Shown: positions 7,702-17,034 of the stretch, in pieces
How the letters are laid out: the number at the start of each line of letters is the position of its first letter
Position numbering within the stretch: position 1 is the stretch's first letter
DNA from: Acidobacteriota bacterium
GTDB taxonomy: Bacteria; Acidobacteriota; Terriglobia; Bryobacterales; UBA6623
Length of the DNA: 64,000 bases
Reading direction: 5' to 3'
Assembly (NCBI GenBank): GCA_016125275.1
Contig: WGMB01000004.1
Location: 434,001 to 498,000, forward strand
Notes under the pieces: model-generated
What the model was told of the DNA's origin: nothing
Seen by the model: the letters and a program-made list of their open reading frames with translations, nothing else
Database searches by the model: none
Program-made: the position numbers and the translations under genes

Positions 7702-10077
7702 ATGGCGAGACGGCTGCGCAACGCCGCCGTCGTCGTGGCGGCGCCGTTGCTGTTCCTGGGCTTGCTGGAGGGCGGCTTGCGGCTGGCGGGCTATGGTCGG
7801 GCCGCGTCGTTCTGGGTTCCGGTCCCTGGGGCCTCGGCGGTGCAGGCGAACCGCTATTTCGGGCGACGCTTCTTTCCCACGGCGCTGGCGAGGGCTCCGG
7901 AGCCCATCCGGCTGAGCGACCCCAAGCCGCCGGGCGTCTACCGCATCTTCGTGGTCGGTGGGTCGGCCGCGATGGGGTTTCCCGAGCCGGCCTTCAGCTT
8001 CGCGCGGCTCTTGGAGGTCTTGCTCGAAGAGCGCCATCCCGAGACGGATTTCGAGGTCGTCAACGCCGCCATGACCGCCATCAATTCGCACGTGGTCGTC
8101 TCGATCGTGGAAGATTCGGCGCGCTTCCAGCCCGACGCATTCGTGGTCTACCTGGGCAACAACGAGGTGGTCGGCCCTTACGGTCCGGGAACGGTCTTTG
8201 GCTTCGGAGGCTTGCCGCGCGGACCCCTGCGGCTGGCGATCCGGCTCGGCGGAACGCGCCTGGGCCAGGCCTTTCGCGGCGCCCTGGACGGGCTGTCCGG
8301 GGAGGCCGGGCGCCCGACGACTTGGCGCGGCATGGAGATGTTCGTCGACCGGCAGGTCGGAGCGGACGACCCGCGGCTCGCTGGCGTGTACGCCTCGCTG
8401 GCGGCGAACCTGCGAGACATCGCCGCGGAAGCGCAAGGGGTCGGAGCGCAAACGATCTTCTCGACCGTGGCGGTGAATCTCCGGGACTGTCCGCCGTTCG
8501 CCTCTGCGGAAGGGCCGGACGGCGCTCAGGCGGCGTTCGAGGCGGGCGCGAAAGCATTGGCGAGCCAACTGGGCAGGGAAGTTGCCGCCGACTTCCGGAA
8601 AGCGCGTGATCTCGACCGGCTGCGCTTTCGGGCCGACAGCCGGATCAACGAGACGATTCGAGAAACGGCCGCCGGGCTGACGGCCCAAGGCGTCCGGCTG
8701 GCTGACGCCGAAGCGGCCTTCGCGGCCGAGAGCTCCGGCGGCGCACCGGGAGATGAGTGGCTACTCGAGCACGTCCACTTCCGCTTTCGAGGCGCTTGGG
8801 CGTTGGCACGGGCCACGGCGGAAGCCCTTGAGGAGGGGCTTCCGGAGTCTGTCCGATCCGGTGCGCCCACGGAGCGTTGGCTCTCCGCCGAGGAGGTCGC
8901 CGAGCGGATCGCCTATACGGATTGGGACCGCCGGGGAATCGAGCGGCAGATCCTAGAGCTGATGCTGCGTCCCCCGTTCACTCTACAAGCGGGGCACGAC
9001 GAACAGATCGCCGAGCGACGGACTGAGTTGGCCGAACTCGATGCGAGCGCGGGCCCCGCCGAGGCGCTGCCGCTGTACGAGCGGGCCGTGTTGCGGCGTC
9101 CGGATGACCCGTCTCTCACCCGTCGTTATGCGGAGCTGTTGGCGGCGACGGGGAACTACGCCCAAGCCGTGGCGCAGTGGGATCGTCTGCTCGCCCATTT
9201 GCCCGGACGGCCAGCTTGGCTGCTGGCCCGCGGCGCTGCGTTGCGCGAAGCGGGGCGGTCCGACGAGGCCCTGGCGGACTACCAGGCGGCCGTCGCCGAG
9301 GACCCTCTCGACGCGCAGGCGCAGTTCGGGCTGGGAGTGACCCTGCAGTCCCTGGGGCGACCCGAAGAGGCGGCGCGCCGTTACTCTGAGGCGCTTCATC
9401 TGGATCCGGGCTATGCCGAGGCCGAGAGCAACATCGGCTTGATTCGCCTGGCTCAGGGGAAGGCGTCGGCGGCGCTCGAGCGCTTCGACCAAGCCGTCGC
9501 GATCGAGCCGCGATTCTCTCCGGCGCATAACAACAGAGGCCTCGCTCTCGTGCAACTGGGGAGGACCGACGACGCATTGCGCGCGTTTGCCGAAGCGACC
9601 GCTCTTGACCCGAACCTCCCCGAGGCCCGCTTTCACGCCGGGGCTCTACTGGCCTCCCTGGGACGATTCGAAGAGGCCGCGCCGGCCCTGGAGGAAGCCT
9701 TGCGGCTGGATCCCGATCGCGCCGAGGCGGCTTCCGGCTTGGGCGCGGTCTGGGCGACCCGAGGGGACTTCGACAAGGCGCTCGGCTACTACCAGCGCGC
9801 CGTGACCCTACGGCCCGACGATGCCGCGGCGCGTTTCGGACTGGCAAAGATTCACGAGGCTCGCGGCGAATTGGGCTCGGCGGTCGAACAGTACCGCAAG
9901 GCGCTCGGCGCCCGCCCGGACTACGTGGAAGCGATGAACAACCTGGGGATTGCGCTGGCCCGCCAAGGGAAGCTCGACGAGAGCGCGGCCGTTCTCGAGC
10001 GAGCCGTCCGGACGCGGCCGGATTTCGAGCCGGCTCGGGTGAATCTGGAGAAGGTGCGGGCGGCGATGGGCCGCTGA
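7702..10077 (+). CDS. membrane-anchored SGNH hydrolase-like/TPR fusion protein
   Basis: The 791-residue product begins with one transmembrane segment (about residues 5-27). An SGNH/GDSL-like domain follows (about 60-380), with a block I motif VVGGSAAMG (Ser nucleophile), a block III-like LGNNE, and a late EHVHF that could supply the catalytic His. From about residue 410 there are around ten tetratricopeptide repeats of 34 residues, with recurrent DP, EA and NNLG/NNRG positions. The start at 7702 has AAGGG 7 bases upstream; ATG at 7687 is possible. SGNH domains in such proteins may act on acyl groups of cell-envelope glycans, while the TPRs bind partners. Its 3' end lies 7 bases from the end of the convergent cytochrome gene, which also carries TPRs. 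Confidence 0.85.
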   Translation: MARRLRNAAVVVAAPLLFLGLLEGGLRLAGYGRAASFWVPVPGASAVQANRYFGRRFFPTALARAPEPIRLSDPKPPGVYRIFVVGGSAAMGFPEPAFSFARLLEVLLEERHPETDFEVVNAAMTAINSHVVVSIVEDSARFQPDAFVVYLGNNEVVGPYGPGTVFGFGGLPRGPLRLAIRLGGTRLGQAFRGALDGLSGEAGRPTTWRGMEMFVDRQVGADDPRLAGVYASLAANLRDIAAEAQGVGAQTIFSTVAVNLRDCPPFASAEGPDGAQAAFEAGAKALASQLGREVAADFRKARDLDRLRFRADSRINETIRETAAGLTAQGVRLADAEAAFAAESSGGAPGDEWLLEHVHFRFRGAWALARATAEALEEGLPESVRSGAPTERWLSAEEVAERIAYTDWDRRGIERQILELMLRPPFTLQAGHDEQIAERRTELAELDASAGPAEALPLYERAVLRRPDDPSLTRRYAELLAATGNYAQAVAQWDRLLAHLPGRPAWLLARGAALREAGRSDEALADYQAAVAEDPLDAQAQFGLGVTLQSLGRPEEAARRYSEALHLDPGYAEAESNIGLIRLAQGKASAALERFDQAVAIEPRFSPAHNNRGLALVQLGRTDDALRAFAEATALDPNLPEARFHAGALLASLGRFEEAAPALEEALRLDPDRAEAASGLGAVWATRGDFDKALGYYQRAVTLRPDDAAARFGLAKIHEARGELGSAVEQYRKALGARPDYVEAMNNLGIALARQGKLDESAAVLERAVRTRPDFEPARVNLEKVRAAMGR

Positions 10078-10084
10078 TTCGCAC

Positions 10085-12085
10085 TCATGGGCGCGATTCG
10101 AGGCGGCGCCGGATCTCGGCTGCCTCCGTCTGCCGGCCCACTGCTGTCAGGGCTTGGGCGTAGCCCGTCAGCGTGGAGTCGGCGGTCTCTCCCAACGCCA
10201 CGGCCAACTCGTAGCTTCGGATGGACTGCTCCAGGCGGCCCGAAGCGAGCAGCACGGCGGCCAGATGACCGTGGGCGGCGCCGTAGTCCGGGCGGTGGCG
10301 AATCGCTTCCCGAAACTCCGCCTCGGCCGCTGCCGGAGCGTTTCGTGCAAAATGGACGACGCCGAGGTTGTCGTGGGCCTCCGGGCTGTCCGGATTGGCT
10401 TCAAGAGCGGCCGAAAGGACGCGGCGGGCGTCATCGAGCCGGCTCATCCGAAAGTAGATGTCGCCCAGGGCGACCGCCACCGCAACGTCGGTCGGGGCTT
10501 GCTTCGCCGCCGCCTCTAGGGCCTCTGCAGCGGCGCCGAGATCGCCCGTGGCGGCGAGCGCCAGCCCCAGGCCGCGCAGCGCCGGCCAGAAGGCGGATTG
10601 ACGCTCGAGAGCGGCGCGATAGGCGTCCCCTGCTGCGGCGAGGTCGCCCTGCTGACGGTAGCCTTCGGCCAGAAAGTAGTGGGGCTCGGGCGCTTCGGGC
10701 GGACGGCGCCGAATCGCTCGCGCCAACCGCGGGAGCCCCGTATCCAGATTGGCGAAGTCCCGAACCTGGGCGAGCGCCAGATAGATCTCTCGGTCGGGAT
10801 CGTTCTCCAGGCGCGGCGGATAGTACAGATCGACCCTTCCCCGGTAGGCCTCCCCGCCGGTCTCGTCGGCGAGTTGGGCCGCGCCTGGCGACGGCGGCGC
10901 CTGGATGCGATGGTCGGTCATGCGGACGTGCAAGGCGTCCTCGGCCGGGCGCTGGGGCATGTGGCAGCTCACGCAGTCCGCGTCGGTCGTGTGCGGGCCG
11001 CTCGCCGTCCCAGTCTGCGCGTGGCAGTTGCGGCAGATCGCGTTGTGGCGGGCCCGCCCGGAGGCCCCTCGCTCCAGGTGGTGCGGGTCGTGGCAGGTGG
11101 TACAGGTCAGCGCCCCTTTGGAAGATTGGAAGCAGCGCGACGCGCGCAATCGGTAGGCGGCGCCGACGACCTCGAACTTGTTCCCTCGGCCGGCTTCCGC
11201 GGCGTGGTCGAAGTGCAGGGCGTAGTCGGCGAGCCGTTGCCCGGGCTCAAACGAAAAGTAGTCTCGCCCCCAGCGGCGGATGGCGTGCGGCAGAGGGCTG
11301 GTGGTGGTCTCCAAATGGCACTGCAAGCAGACTTCAAGCTGCCGATCGGACGCCAAACTAGCCGGGTTGACGATCTCCGCGCGCAGCTTCTGCGGCGGCT
11401 CCCCCGCCTGGGCCGCCGCCAGGTGCCGCTCGCCCGGGCCGTGGCAGCGGGCGCAATCGATGCCAGCCGGCAACTCCGGCGGGAAGCGCACCGAGGCGCC
11501 CGGCAGTTCCGGCCCTTCGACTTTCGGGTAGCCGTTGTGGCAGAACATGCACTCCAGGTCGATCTTCCGCCGAAAGCCCGCGTGGTCGGGACGGTCGTAG
11601 CCCGGCGCCATGGCCCAAAAGCCGCCGCGGTCCGAGTACCACGTGACCGGAAGCTGCAACAGGCGATCGTCGGGCGTGCGGTGCAGGAACGCCACGGCAT
11701 GATTGCCCGATCCCAGCGCGTAGTGGATCTGCTTTTCGACGATGTTCTCCGGCCGGCCGTCGGAGTCCTGCTGCCAGCGCCGCAGGTAGAAGCGTCCGTC
11801 GCGCTCCGTCGCTTGGTAGTAGCGCTGCGAGGCGGCGTGGTAGAAGCTGTTGCGGGATTGGAAATCGGCTTGGTTGTTGGCCCGGGTCAGGGGCGCGAAC
11901 GACCGCCCCATGCCGGTCTCGAGATAGCTCCGCGCCTCGTCGGGGTGGCACGCCGCGCAAGCTTCCGGCTGGGCGGCCAGCGGCGCGCCGACCAGAACGC
12001 CCAGGACCGCCAGCGACAGGGCGATCCCGAAGCGCCGGCGCTCATTTGCCCAAGTTCTGCGGCTGGTTGCGCGGGTTTGGTTCAT
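10085..12085 (-). CDS. secreted seven-heme cytochrome c with C-terminal TPR repeats
   Basis: The 666-residue product has a basic N-terminus and a Sec signal (about residues 19-39). It then has seven CxxCH heme sites within the first ~350 residues, in order CAACH (from Cys43), CMFCH, CARCH, CLQCH, CTTCH, CRNCH and CVSCH. The C-terminal ~250 residues are TPRs (AHDNLGVVHF, AAHGHLAAVLL). It resembles multiheme cytochromes of the c554 type and probably moves electrons in the periplasm; the TPRs may dock a redox partner. The only plausible start overlaps the end of the upstream ROK gene by 44 bases and has a CGGAG site inside it. Such cytochrome-TPR fusions are common in Acidobacteria. Confidence 0.9.
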   Translation of the reverse strand: MNQTRATSRRTWANERRRFGIALSLAVLGVLVGAPLAAQPEACAACHPDEARSYLETGMGRSFAPLTRANNQADFQSRNSFYHAASQRYYQATERDGRFYLRRWQQDSDGRPENIVEKQIHYALGSGNHAVAFLHRTPDDRLLQLPVTWYSDRGGFWAMAPGYDRPDHAGFRRKIDLECMFCHNGYPKVEGPELPGASVRFPPELPAGIDCARCHGPGERHLAAAQAGEPPQKLRAEIVNPASLASDRQLEVCLQCHLETTTSPLPHAIRRWGRDYFSFEPGQRLADYALHFDHAAEAGRGNKFEVVGAAYRLRASRCFQSSKGALTCTTCHDPHHLERGASGRARHNAICRNCHAQTGTASGPHTTDADCVSCHMPQRPAEDALHVRMTDHRIQAPPSPGAAQLADETGGEAYRGRVDLYYPPRLENDPDREIYLALAQVRDFANLDTGLPRLARAIRRRPPEAPEPHYFLAEGYRQQGDLAAAGDAYRAALERQSAFWPALRGLGLALAATGDLGAAAEALEAAAKQAPTDVAVAVALGDIYFRMSRLDDARRVLSAALEANPDSPEAHDNLGVVHFARNAPAAAEAEFREAIRHRPDYGAAHGHLAAVLLASGRLEQSIRSYELAVALGETADSTLTGYAQALTAVGRQTEAAEIRRRLESRP

Positions 12086-13316
12086 CGCGGCTCCGGGAAT
12101 CCGTCCGCAACAGGTCGCTCTGCCAGCCGGCCAGGGCGGGCCGGCATAGCTTCGCCAGCAGGTCCCGGTTCGAGATGGCGTTCCGGAAGGCCAGCGAGGC
12201 TGCGCCCTTCAGGCGGATATCCAGTCCCAGAGTGCTGGACTTGATCTGCAGCCCCTCGAGCAGCAGCGGCAGCGAGCGCTTCCTCAGCTCATCCCAAATG
12301 AGAGGGATGAACAAGTCTTCGCCGCTGATGAGGTCGCCGCCGAGCACGATGAGCTCGGGATTGAGCAAACTAACCGCGTGCGAGAGCGCGAAGCCGATCG
12401 CCCGCCCGGCCCTCTCCACCACGGCTCCGGCGGCGGGGTCGCCGTTGCGGGCCTTTTTGAAGACGTCCGCGGCGCGGAGCACGCCGCCGTCGCTGGGCTC
12501 CGCTCCGATCGCTTCCTGATACTGGCGGATGATGCTCGGGCTGGATGCCACGGTCTCCAGGCAGCCTTGCTGGCCGCAACTGCAGATCACTCGCGAGTCC
12601 GGCGCGACCTTGCTGTGGCCAATCTCTCCGGTACGGTCCCGAGAGCCCTGCACCGGCTTGCCGTCGACGAACATGCCCAGGCCGATGCCGCGCTCCACGA
12701 TCAGGAACAGCGTATTGTCGTGGCTGTTGGCGCAGCCGAGCCAATGCTCGGCGAGCACGCTGCTGAGCTTGTCATGCTCGATGAAGACCGGGTACTCGAG
12801 GGCGTCCGACAGGGCCTTGTGCAGCGGAAACGAGCGCCAGCCGATGTTGAACGCCGTGATGTTGCCCGCGCTGTCGAGCACGCCGGGGTAGTTGACGCAG
12901 ACCGCCAGCACGCGCTCGGCTTGGCTCTCTGACAGGTTGCTGAGCACCCAGCCGATGCTGTCGACGATCTTCTGCACCGGCAGCGGGCGGCCGAACTCGA
13001 GATCCTCTTCCCAGCGGTAGCGGATGTCTCCGATCAGGTTCGTCAAGGCGAACCGCATCGTTTGGCCTTCCAAGTCGACGGCCACGAAGTAGCCGGCCTC
13101 GCCGTTCAGGCTGAGGGCTTCGCGCGGTCGGCCGCCGCTGGACTCCAGGTCGCCGACCTTGAGCATGATGCCGCGGTCGAGCAGGTACCGGATCGAGTGG
13201 CTGACGCTGGCCGAGTTCAGTCCCGTCGAAGCGATGATGTCAGCGCGCGTGACCGTTCTCTTCTGGTAGGTCCAGCGCAGGACTTCCCGCAACCAGTGAT
13301 TGGCGACTTTCCGCAT
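12042..13316 (-). CDS. ROK family transcriptional regulator
   Basis: The 424-residue product has an N-terminal winged helix-turn-helix (about residues 15-60, with TRADIIASTGLNSASVSHSI). The ROK sugar-kinase-like domain follows, with the ROK motif EIGH at 231-234 and the zinc motif CSCGQQGC at 245-252. ROK regulators of the NagC/Mlc/XylR type repress sugar genes and respond to sugars or phosphosugars. It is divergent from the receptor-led cluster that starts at 13729, so control of that cluster is likely. The downstream cytochrome gene overlaps its 3' end by 44 bases. The C-terminal ~25 residues are polar and probably disordered. The effector is unknown. Confidence 0.92.
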   Translation of the reverse strand: MRKVANHWLREVLRWTYQKRTVTRADIIASTGLNSASVSHSIRYLLDRGIMLKVGDLESSGGRPREALSLNGEAGYFVAVDLEGQTMRFALTNLIGDIRYRWEEDLEFGRPLPVQKIVDSIGWVLSNLSESQAERVLAVCVNYPGVLDSAGNITAFNIGWRSFPLHKALSDALEYPVFIEHDKLSSVLAEHWLGCANSHDNTLFLIVERGIGLGMFVDGKPVQGSRDRTGEIGHSKVAPDSRVICSCGQQGCLETVASSPSIIRQYQEAIGAEPSDGGVLRAADVFKKARNGDPAAGAVVERAGRAIGFALSHAVSLLNPELIVLGGDLISGEDLFIPLIWDELRKRSLPLLLEGLQIKSSTLGLDIRLKGAASLAFRNAISNRDLLAKLCRPALAGWQSDLLRTDSRSRDEPNPRNQPQNLGK

Positions 13317-13728
13317 TTTGGCGAAGCCCGCCCTCTACTGAGGCCCCGCCCCCCTCATCGTGGCATGCACGGCAACACAGCGACAAGCTTCATGTTTGGA
13401 ACACAAAATAACAGGCATGGAGTGCGTCGATGGCGCCTCTAGGAACAGTCCGCCTGCATTGCATCGTACAGCTTTTTGGTCCGGACGGCCCACGAATCGG
13501 TGGGCGCGTACGAATTTCTTTGCTTGACAAATTATCTTCAACGGTCATACCATCGCCAGCAACCCTAGTCAGGGGCTCCGCCGACCTCCTAGGCGGACGA
13601 GGACAGGGTGAGGTTGGGTCTGTCGGACTCGGGTGATCCATGCGCGATCGCCTGGCCCAACTCGATGGGAATGAACGGAGTGGACCACTCCCAACCATGG
13701 GCTGTAGGGGAGCCCACGAGGAATGCAC
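13317..13728. promoter_or_regulatory. divergent intergenic region between the ROK regulator and receptor 1
   Basis: This 412-base gap holds no convincing gene. It contains a short TTTG-N5-CAAA inverted repeat (13395-13407), a 6-base hairpin GCCCAC/GTGGGC near 13488-13505, the -35-like TTGACA at 13524, and a leader hairpin (TCCGCC/GGCGGA) near 13580. The leader from the predicted start site to the receptor ATG would be about 170 bases. The repeat at 13395 is a weak candidate for a ROK operator. Confidence 0.45.
13524..13552 (+). promoter_or_regulatory. candidate sigma-70 promoter for receptor 1
   Basis: A perfect -35 hexamer TTGACA lies at 13524-13529. At 16-17 bases spacing there is a weak -10 (CATACC or ATACCA, 13546-13552). 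The weak -10 suggests that an activator or low basal use is involved. Confidence 0.4.
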
Positions 13729-16700
13729 ATGCAGCACCGCCACTGTGATGATCCTGGACGGACGAGTGCGAAGGATCGCTGGACCTGGGTCCCGCGTGCG
13801 CTCGGACTCTTTCTCGCGCTCTGCGCCATGTCGGGTCTGCTTCTAGCGCAGACCGACCTTTCGACGATTCGCGGGACCGCGACCGACACGACCGGCGCGG
13901 TGATCCCCGGCGTGACGATTACTCTGCTCAACACCGAAACCAACGTCGGGCGCACTGTCTCGACCAACGCCAACGGAGACTACGAGATTCCGCTGGTCGG
14001 ACCGGGCATCTACAAGCTGACCGCGGAGTCGGAAGGCTTTCAGACCTTTGTGGCGGACCAGATCCTGGTGACCGCTCGTGAGACGCGCCGTATCGACGTG
14101 GCGCTGCAAGTGGGCGACGTCGCCACCGAAGTGACGGTGACGGCCGGTGCGGCGGTCATCACGACGGAAGGTGCGCAGGTGGCTGACGGCTTCGATCACG
14201 AAAAGTTCGTGACCAGCCCCCTGAGCTACAGCTTCTTCCCGCAGGCTCTGATGACGACTTCGCCGGCCGTGCAGACCAACGCCGGCGGCTGGGGCATCCG
14301 CATCGCCGGGCAGAACCCGAACCAGTCGCAGCAGCAGATGGACGGCGTCGCCAACGACGGCGTGCTGAACCTGGTCAACAACATGAACGACTTCGAGGAA
14401 CTCCAGGTGATCACCTCGGGCCAGTCGGCGGAGTTCTCCCGCCCGGTCGGTCTCACCATGACCGGTAAGAGCGGTTCGAACCAACTCCACGGCCGCGCAT
14501 ACTATGACCTGGAAAACTCGGCGCTGAACGCGCGCAACACCTTCCAGCAGACGAAGGTGCCGTTCAAGCAGCACCGCGGCGGCTTCAACGTCTCCGGTCC
14601 CATCATCAAGGACAAGACGTTCTTCTACTTCGGCTACAGCTTCACGCGCATCCCCTCGGGCAGCTTCTTCACCGCCAACACCGCTCCGGTGGCGTTCCGG
14701 TCGGGAGACTTTTCCGGGCAGAGCAAGTCCGTGATCGATCCGGCGACGGGCAATCCCTTCCCGAACAACATGATTCCGCAGGCGCGGATGAGCAACGTCT
14801 CGTTGATCGTGCAGGACAACTACGTGCCGATCCCCAACCGCGGCGACGCCTCGACCACGGCCAACAACTACCAGTTCGTGCATCCCTACCCGGTGGACAT
14901 TCTGCGCTGGGACGGCATCACGCCTCGAATCGACCACCACTTCAGCGACAAGAACACGTTCTATGCGCGCTTCATCAACCGCATCACGCCGTACATCCTG
15001 TCGCGCAACTTCGACTGGTCCGTCTGGACCCGCGAGCGGAACCACTACTCGATCGTCATGGCGGACACGCATGTGTTCTCGCCCGGGCTGATCAACGAGT
15101 TCCGCTTCGGCTGGATCAAGGACTACTTCCTCGACGGCGGCGAAGTGGACGGCGTGCAGCCGGTGAACGGCGCGGACGTCGTGCAGCAGATCGGCCTGCA
15201 GGGCGTGAACCCGCAAGGCTTCAGTGAGATGGGCTTCCCCCGCATGGACATCGTCGGCCTCACTTCGATGAGCGTCCAGCCCGGCGGCGTGGCCCTGGAT
15301 CAGCGGAACCTGCAGTTCTCGAACTCCATGACTTGGAGCGTCGGCAAGCACACGGTCAAATTCGGCCCGCAATTGCGCACCTTCCGCGACTACAAGGCCG
15401 TGGTGAGCGAAGGCAACTACGGCAACTTCAACTTCGACGGCCGCATCACCGGCGTGCCCTACGCGGACTTCCTGCTGGGCATCCCCGGCCGCAGCCGTCG
15501 TTTGGACCCGTTCGTCGGCCGTACGCTCAACGCCTATGAGTTGGGCCTGTTCATCACCGACACGTACAAGGTTAGCCAGCGCCTGACCCTGGACTACGGC
15601 CTGCGTTGGGACTATTTCAAGCCGGCCACATACAAGGACAAGCTGCAGTACAACTGGGACCCGACCACGGGCAACGTCGTTGTCACGCCGGAAGGCCTGG
15701 GCGCCGTCAGCTCGCTCTATCCGAGCACCATCAACGTAGTCGAAGGGCAGGTCGTCCCCAAGGGCGATCAGAAGAACTTCCAGCCCCGCCTCGGCGCGGC
15801 CTATCGCTTCGGGCAGGATTTCGTGCTGCGCGGCGGTTACGGCTCCTACACCGAGACGCTGGGCAGCTACAGCCGCTACAACACGGGCGGTCCGTTCGAG
15901 ATCACCGAGGACTACCTGAACCAGGTGGTCAACGGCCAGCCCTTGTTCTCGTTCCCGAACCCGTTCCCGAACCTGAGCCAGGCGCAGATCCCGTCGCAGA
16001 GCGTCTCGTCGTACCCGAACCAGACCAACAACGGTACGATTCACCAATTTAACTTGAGCCTGGAGAAGCAGGTCGGCCAGATCGGACTACGCACGTCGTA
16101 CCTGGGCAGCCGCAACCGCGGGATGAACTACTCGCTCAACATCAACAAGCCGCAGGCCAGCACGATTCCGTTCACGGTTTCGCGCCGTCCCTTCCCGCAG
16201 TTCGTCAATACCACCGTCTTCCGCAGCGATGGTGAAGAGAACTACGACGCTTGGCAGTTCCAGGTCACCCGCAAGCGGGGCTCGCTGCAGTTCGATGCGC
16301 ACTACACGCTGTCGGACTCGCGGTCGAACTTCCTGAACCTCCAGGATCCCTACGCGGACCTGAGCACGCTGTGGAACCGGCAGGACTTCAACTCCCGCCA
16401 CCGGGCCGTCATCAACGCCACCTACACGATTCCCGTGGGTCGTAACCGGCAGTTCATGTCGGACGCGCCGAAGGTTGTCGACACGGTTCTGGGTGGCTGG
16501 GAGCTGGGTTGGATCAGCTACCTGCAGTCCGGCCAGTACTTCAGCCCGTCGTTCTCCGGTTCGGACCCCTCGAACACCGCCACGTTCGGCGGTATTCCGG
16601 ACCGCATTGGCGACGGCAACTATGACTCGAGCAATCGCACCATCAACGACTGGTTCGACCCGACGGCGTTCGCCGTGCCGGTGGCCGGCCGTTACGGCAA

Positions 16701-16956
16701 CTCCGGGCTGAACACGCTGATCGGTCCCGGCTGGAACCTTCACCACCTCACGTTGCTCAAGCGCTTCCCGATCAAGGAGCGCATGACCTTCAACATCCAG
16801 GGGATGTTCCAGAATGTCTTCAATACGCCCCACTACAGCTTCCCGGCCGCCAACATCAGCCAGCCGACGCAGGTGGGCATCATCACCAGCACCCGCAGCA
16901 GCCGCGAGAAGGATGGCAACCGCGAGATTCTCATCCGCGCCAGCATCGACTTCTAG
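13729..16956 (+). CDS. TonB-dependent receptor, Oar-like (receptor 1)
   Basis: The 1075-residue product is an outer-membrane receptor of the Acidobacteria type. After a signal anchor (about residues 24-42), residues ~48-130 form a carboxypeptidase regulatory-like beta domain (IRGTATDTTGAVIPGVTI). The plug follows (about 140-260), then a very long beta-barrel that ends in Phe (RASIDF), as BAM substrates do. Such proteins import large ligands, often oligosaccharides, with energy from TonB. The start at 13729 places GAGGA 6 bases upstream; ATG at 13723 would abut that site. It heads a plus-strand unit with hydrolase and dehydrogenase genes and lies divergent from the ROK regulator. No SusD-like partner is present. 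Confidence 0.93.
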   Translation: MQHRHCDDPGRTSAKDRWTWVPRALGLFLALCAMSGLLLAQTDLSTIRGTATDTTGAVIPGVTITLLNTETNVGRTVSTNANGDYEIPLVGPGIYKLTAESEGFQTFVADQILVTARETRRIDVALQVGDVATEVTVTAGAAVITTEGAQVADGFDHEKFVTSPLSYSFFPQALMTTSPAVQTNAGGWGIRIAGQNPNQSQQQMDGVANDGVLNLVNNMNDFEELQVITSGQSAEFSRPVGLTMTGKSGSNQLHGRAYYDLENSALNARNTFQQTKVPFKQHRGGFNVSGPIIKDKTFFYFGYSFTRIPSGSFFTANTAPVAFRSGDFSGQSKSVIDPATGNPFPNNMIPQARMSNVSLIVQDNYVPIPNRGDASTTANNYQFVHPYPVDILRWDGITPRIDHHFSDKNTFYARFINRITPYILSRNFDWSVWTRERNHYSIVMADTHVFSPGLINEFRFGWIKDYFLDGGEVDGVQPVNGADVVQQIGLQGVNPQGFSEMGFPRMDIVGLTSMSVQPGGVALDQRNLQFSNSMTWSVGKHTVKFGPQLRTFRDYKAVVSEGNYGNFNFDGRITGVPYADFLLGIPGRSRRLDPFVGRTLNAYELGLFITDTYKVSQRLTLDYGLRWDYFKPATYKDKLQYNWDPTTGNVVVTPEGLGAVSSLYPSTINVVEGQVVPKGDQKNFQPRLGAAYRFGQDFVLRGGYGSYTETLGSYSRYNTGGPFEITEDYLNQVVNGQPLFSFPNPFPNLSQAQIPSQSVSSYPNQTNNGTIHQFNLSLEKQVGQIGLRTSYLGSRNRGMNYSLNINKPQASTIPFTVSRRPFPQFVNTTVFRSDGEENYDAWQFQVTRKRGSLQFDAHYTLSDSRSNFLNLQDPYADLSTLWNRQDFNSRHRAVINATYTIPVGRNRQFMSDAPKVVDTVLGGWELGWISYLQSGQYFSPSFSGSDPSNTATFGGIPDRIGDGNYDSSNRTINDWFDPTAFAVPVAGRYGNSGLNTLIGPGWNLHHLTLLKRFPIKERMTFNIQGMFQNVFNTPHYSFPAANISQPTQVGIITSTRSSREKDGNREILIRASIDF

Positions 16957-16975
16957 TCACGGCTGATACGGCCAA

Positions 16976-17012
16976 GGAGAGGACGAGCGGCCGTGGGGCC
17001 GCCGTCCTCTCC
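16976..17012 (+). promoter_or_regulatory. strong intercistronic hairpin after receptor 1
   Basis: The arms GGAGAGGACG (16976-16985) and CGTCCTCTCC (17003-17012) pair perfectly. After one bulged A, GCGGCC and GGCCGC extend the stem to 16 pairs around a GTGG loop. It starts 20 bases after the receptor stop, has no T-run, and lies before the next gene on the same strand. It probably sets transcript stability or partial readthrough. Confidence 0.65.
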
Positions 17013-17034
17013 ACAACCAAGGGGGCAAAGCGCA

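Noticed and set aside
13843-16047. Open frame of 734 codons opposite receptor 1
   Set aside because: Same reason: the composition is repetitive and it mirrors a certain receptor gene.
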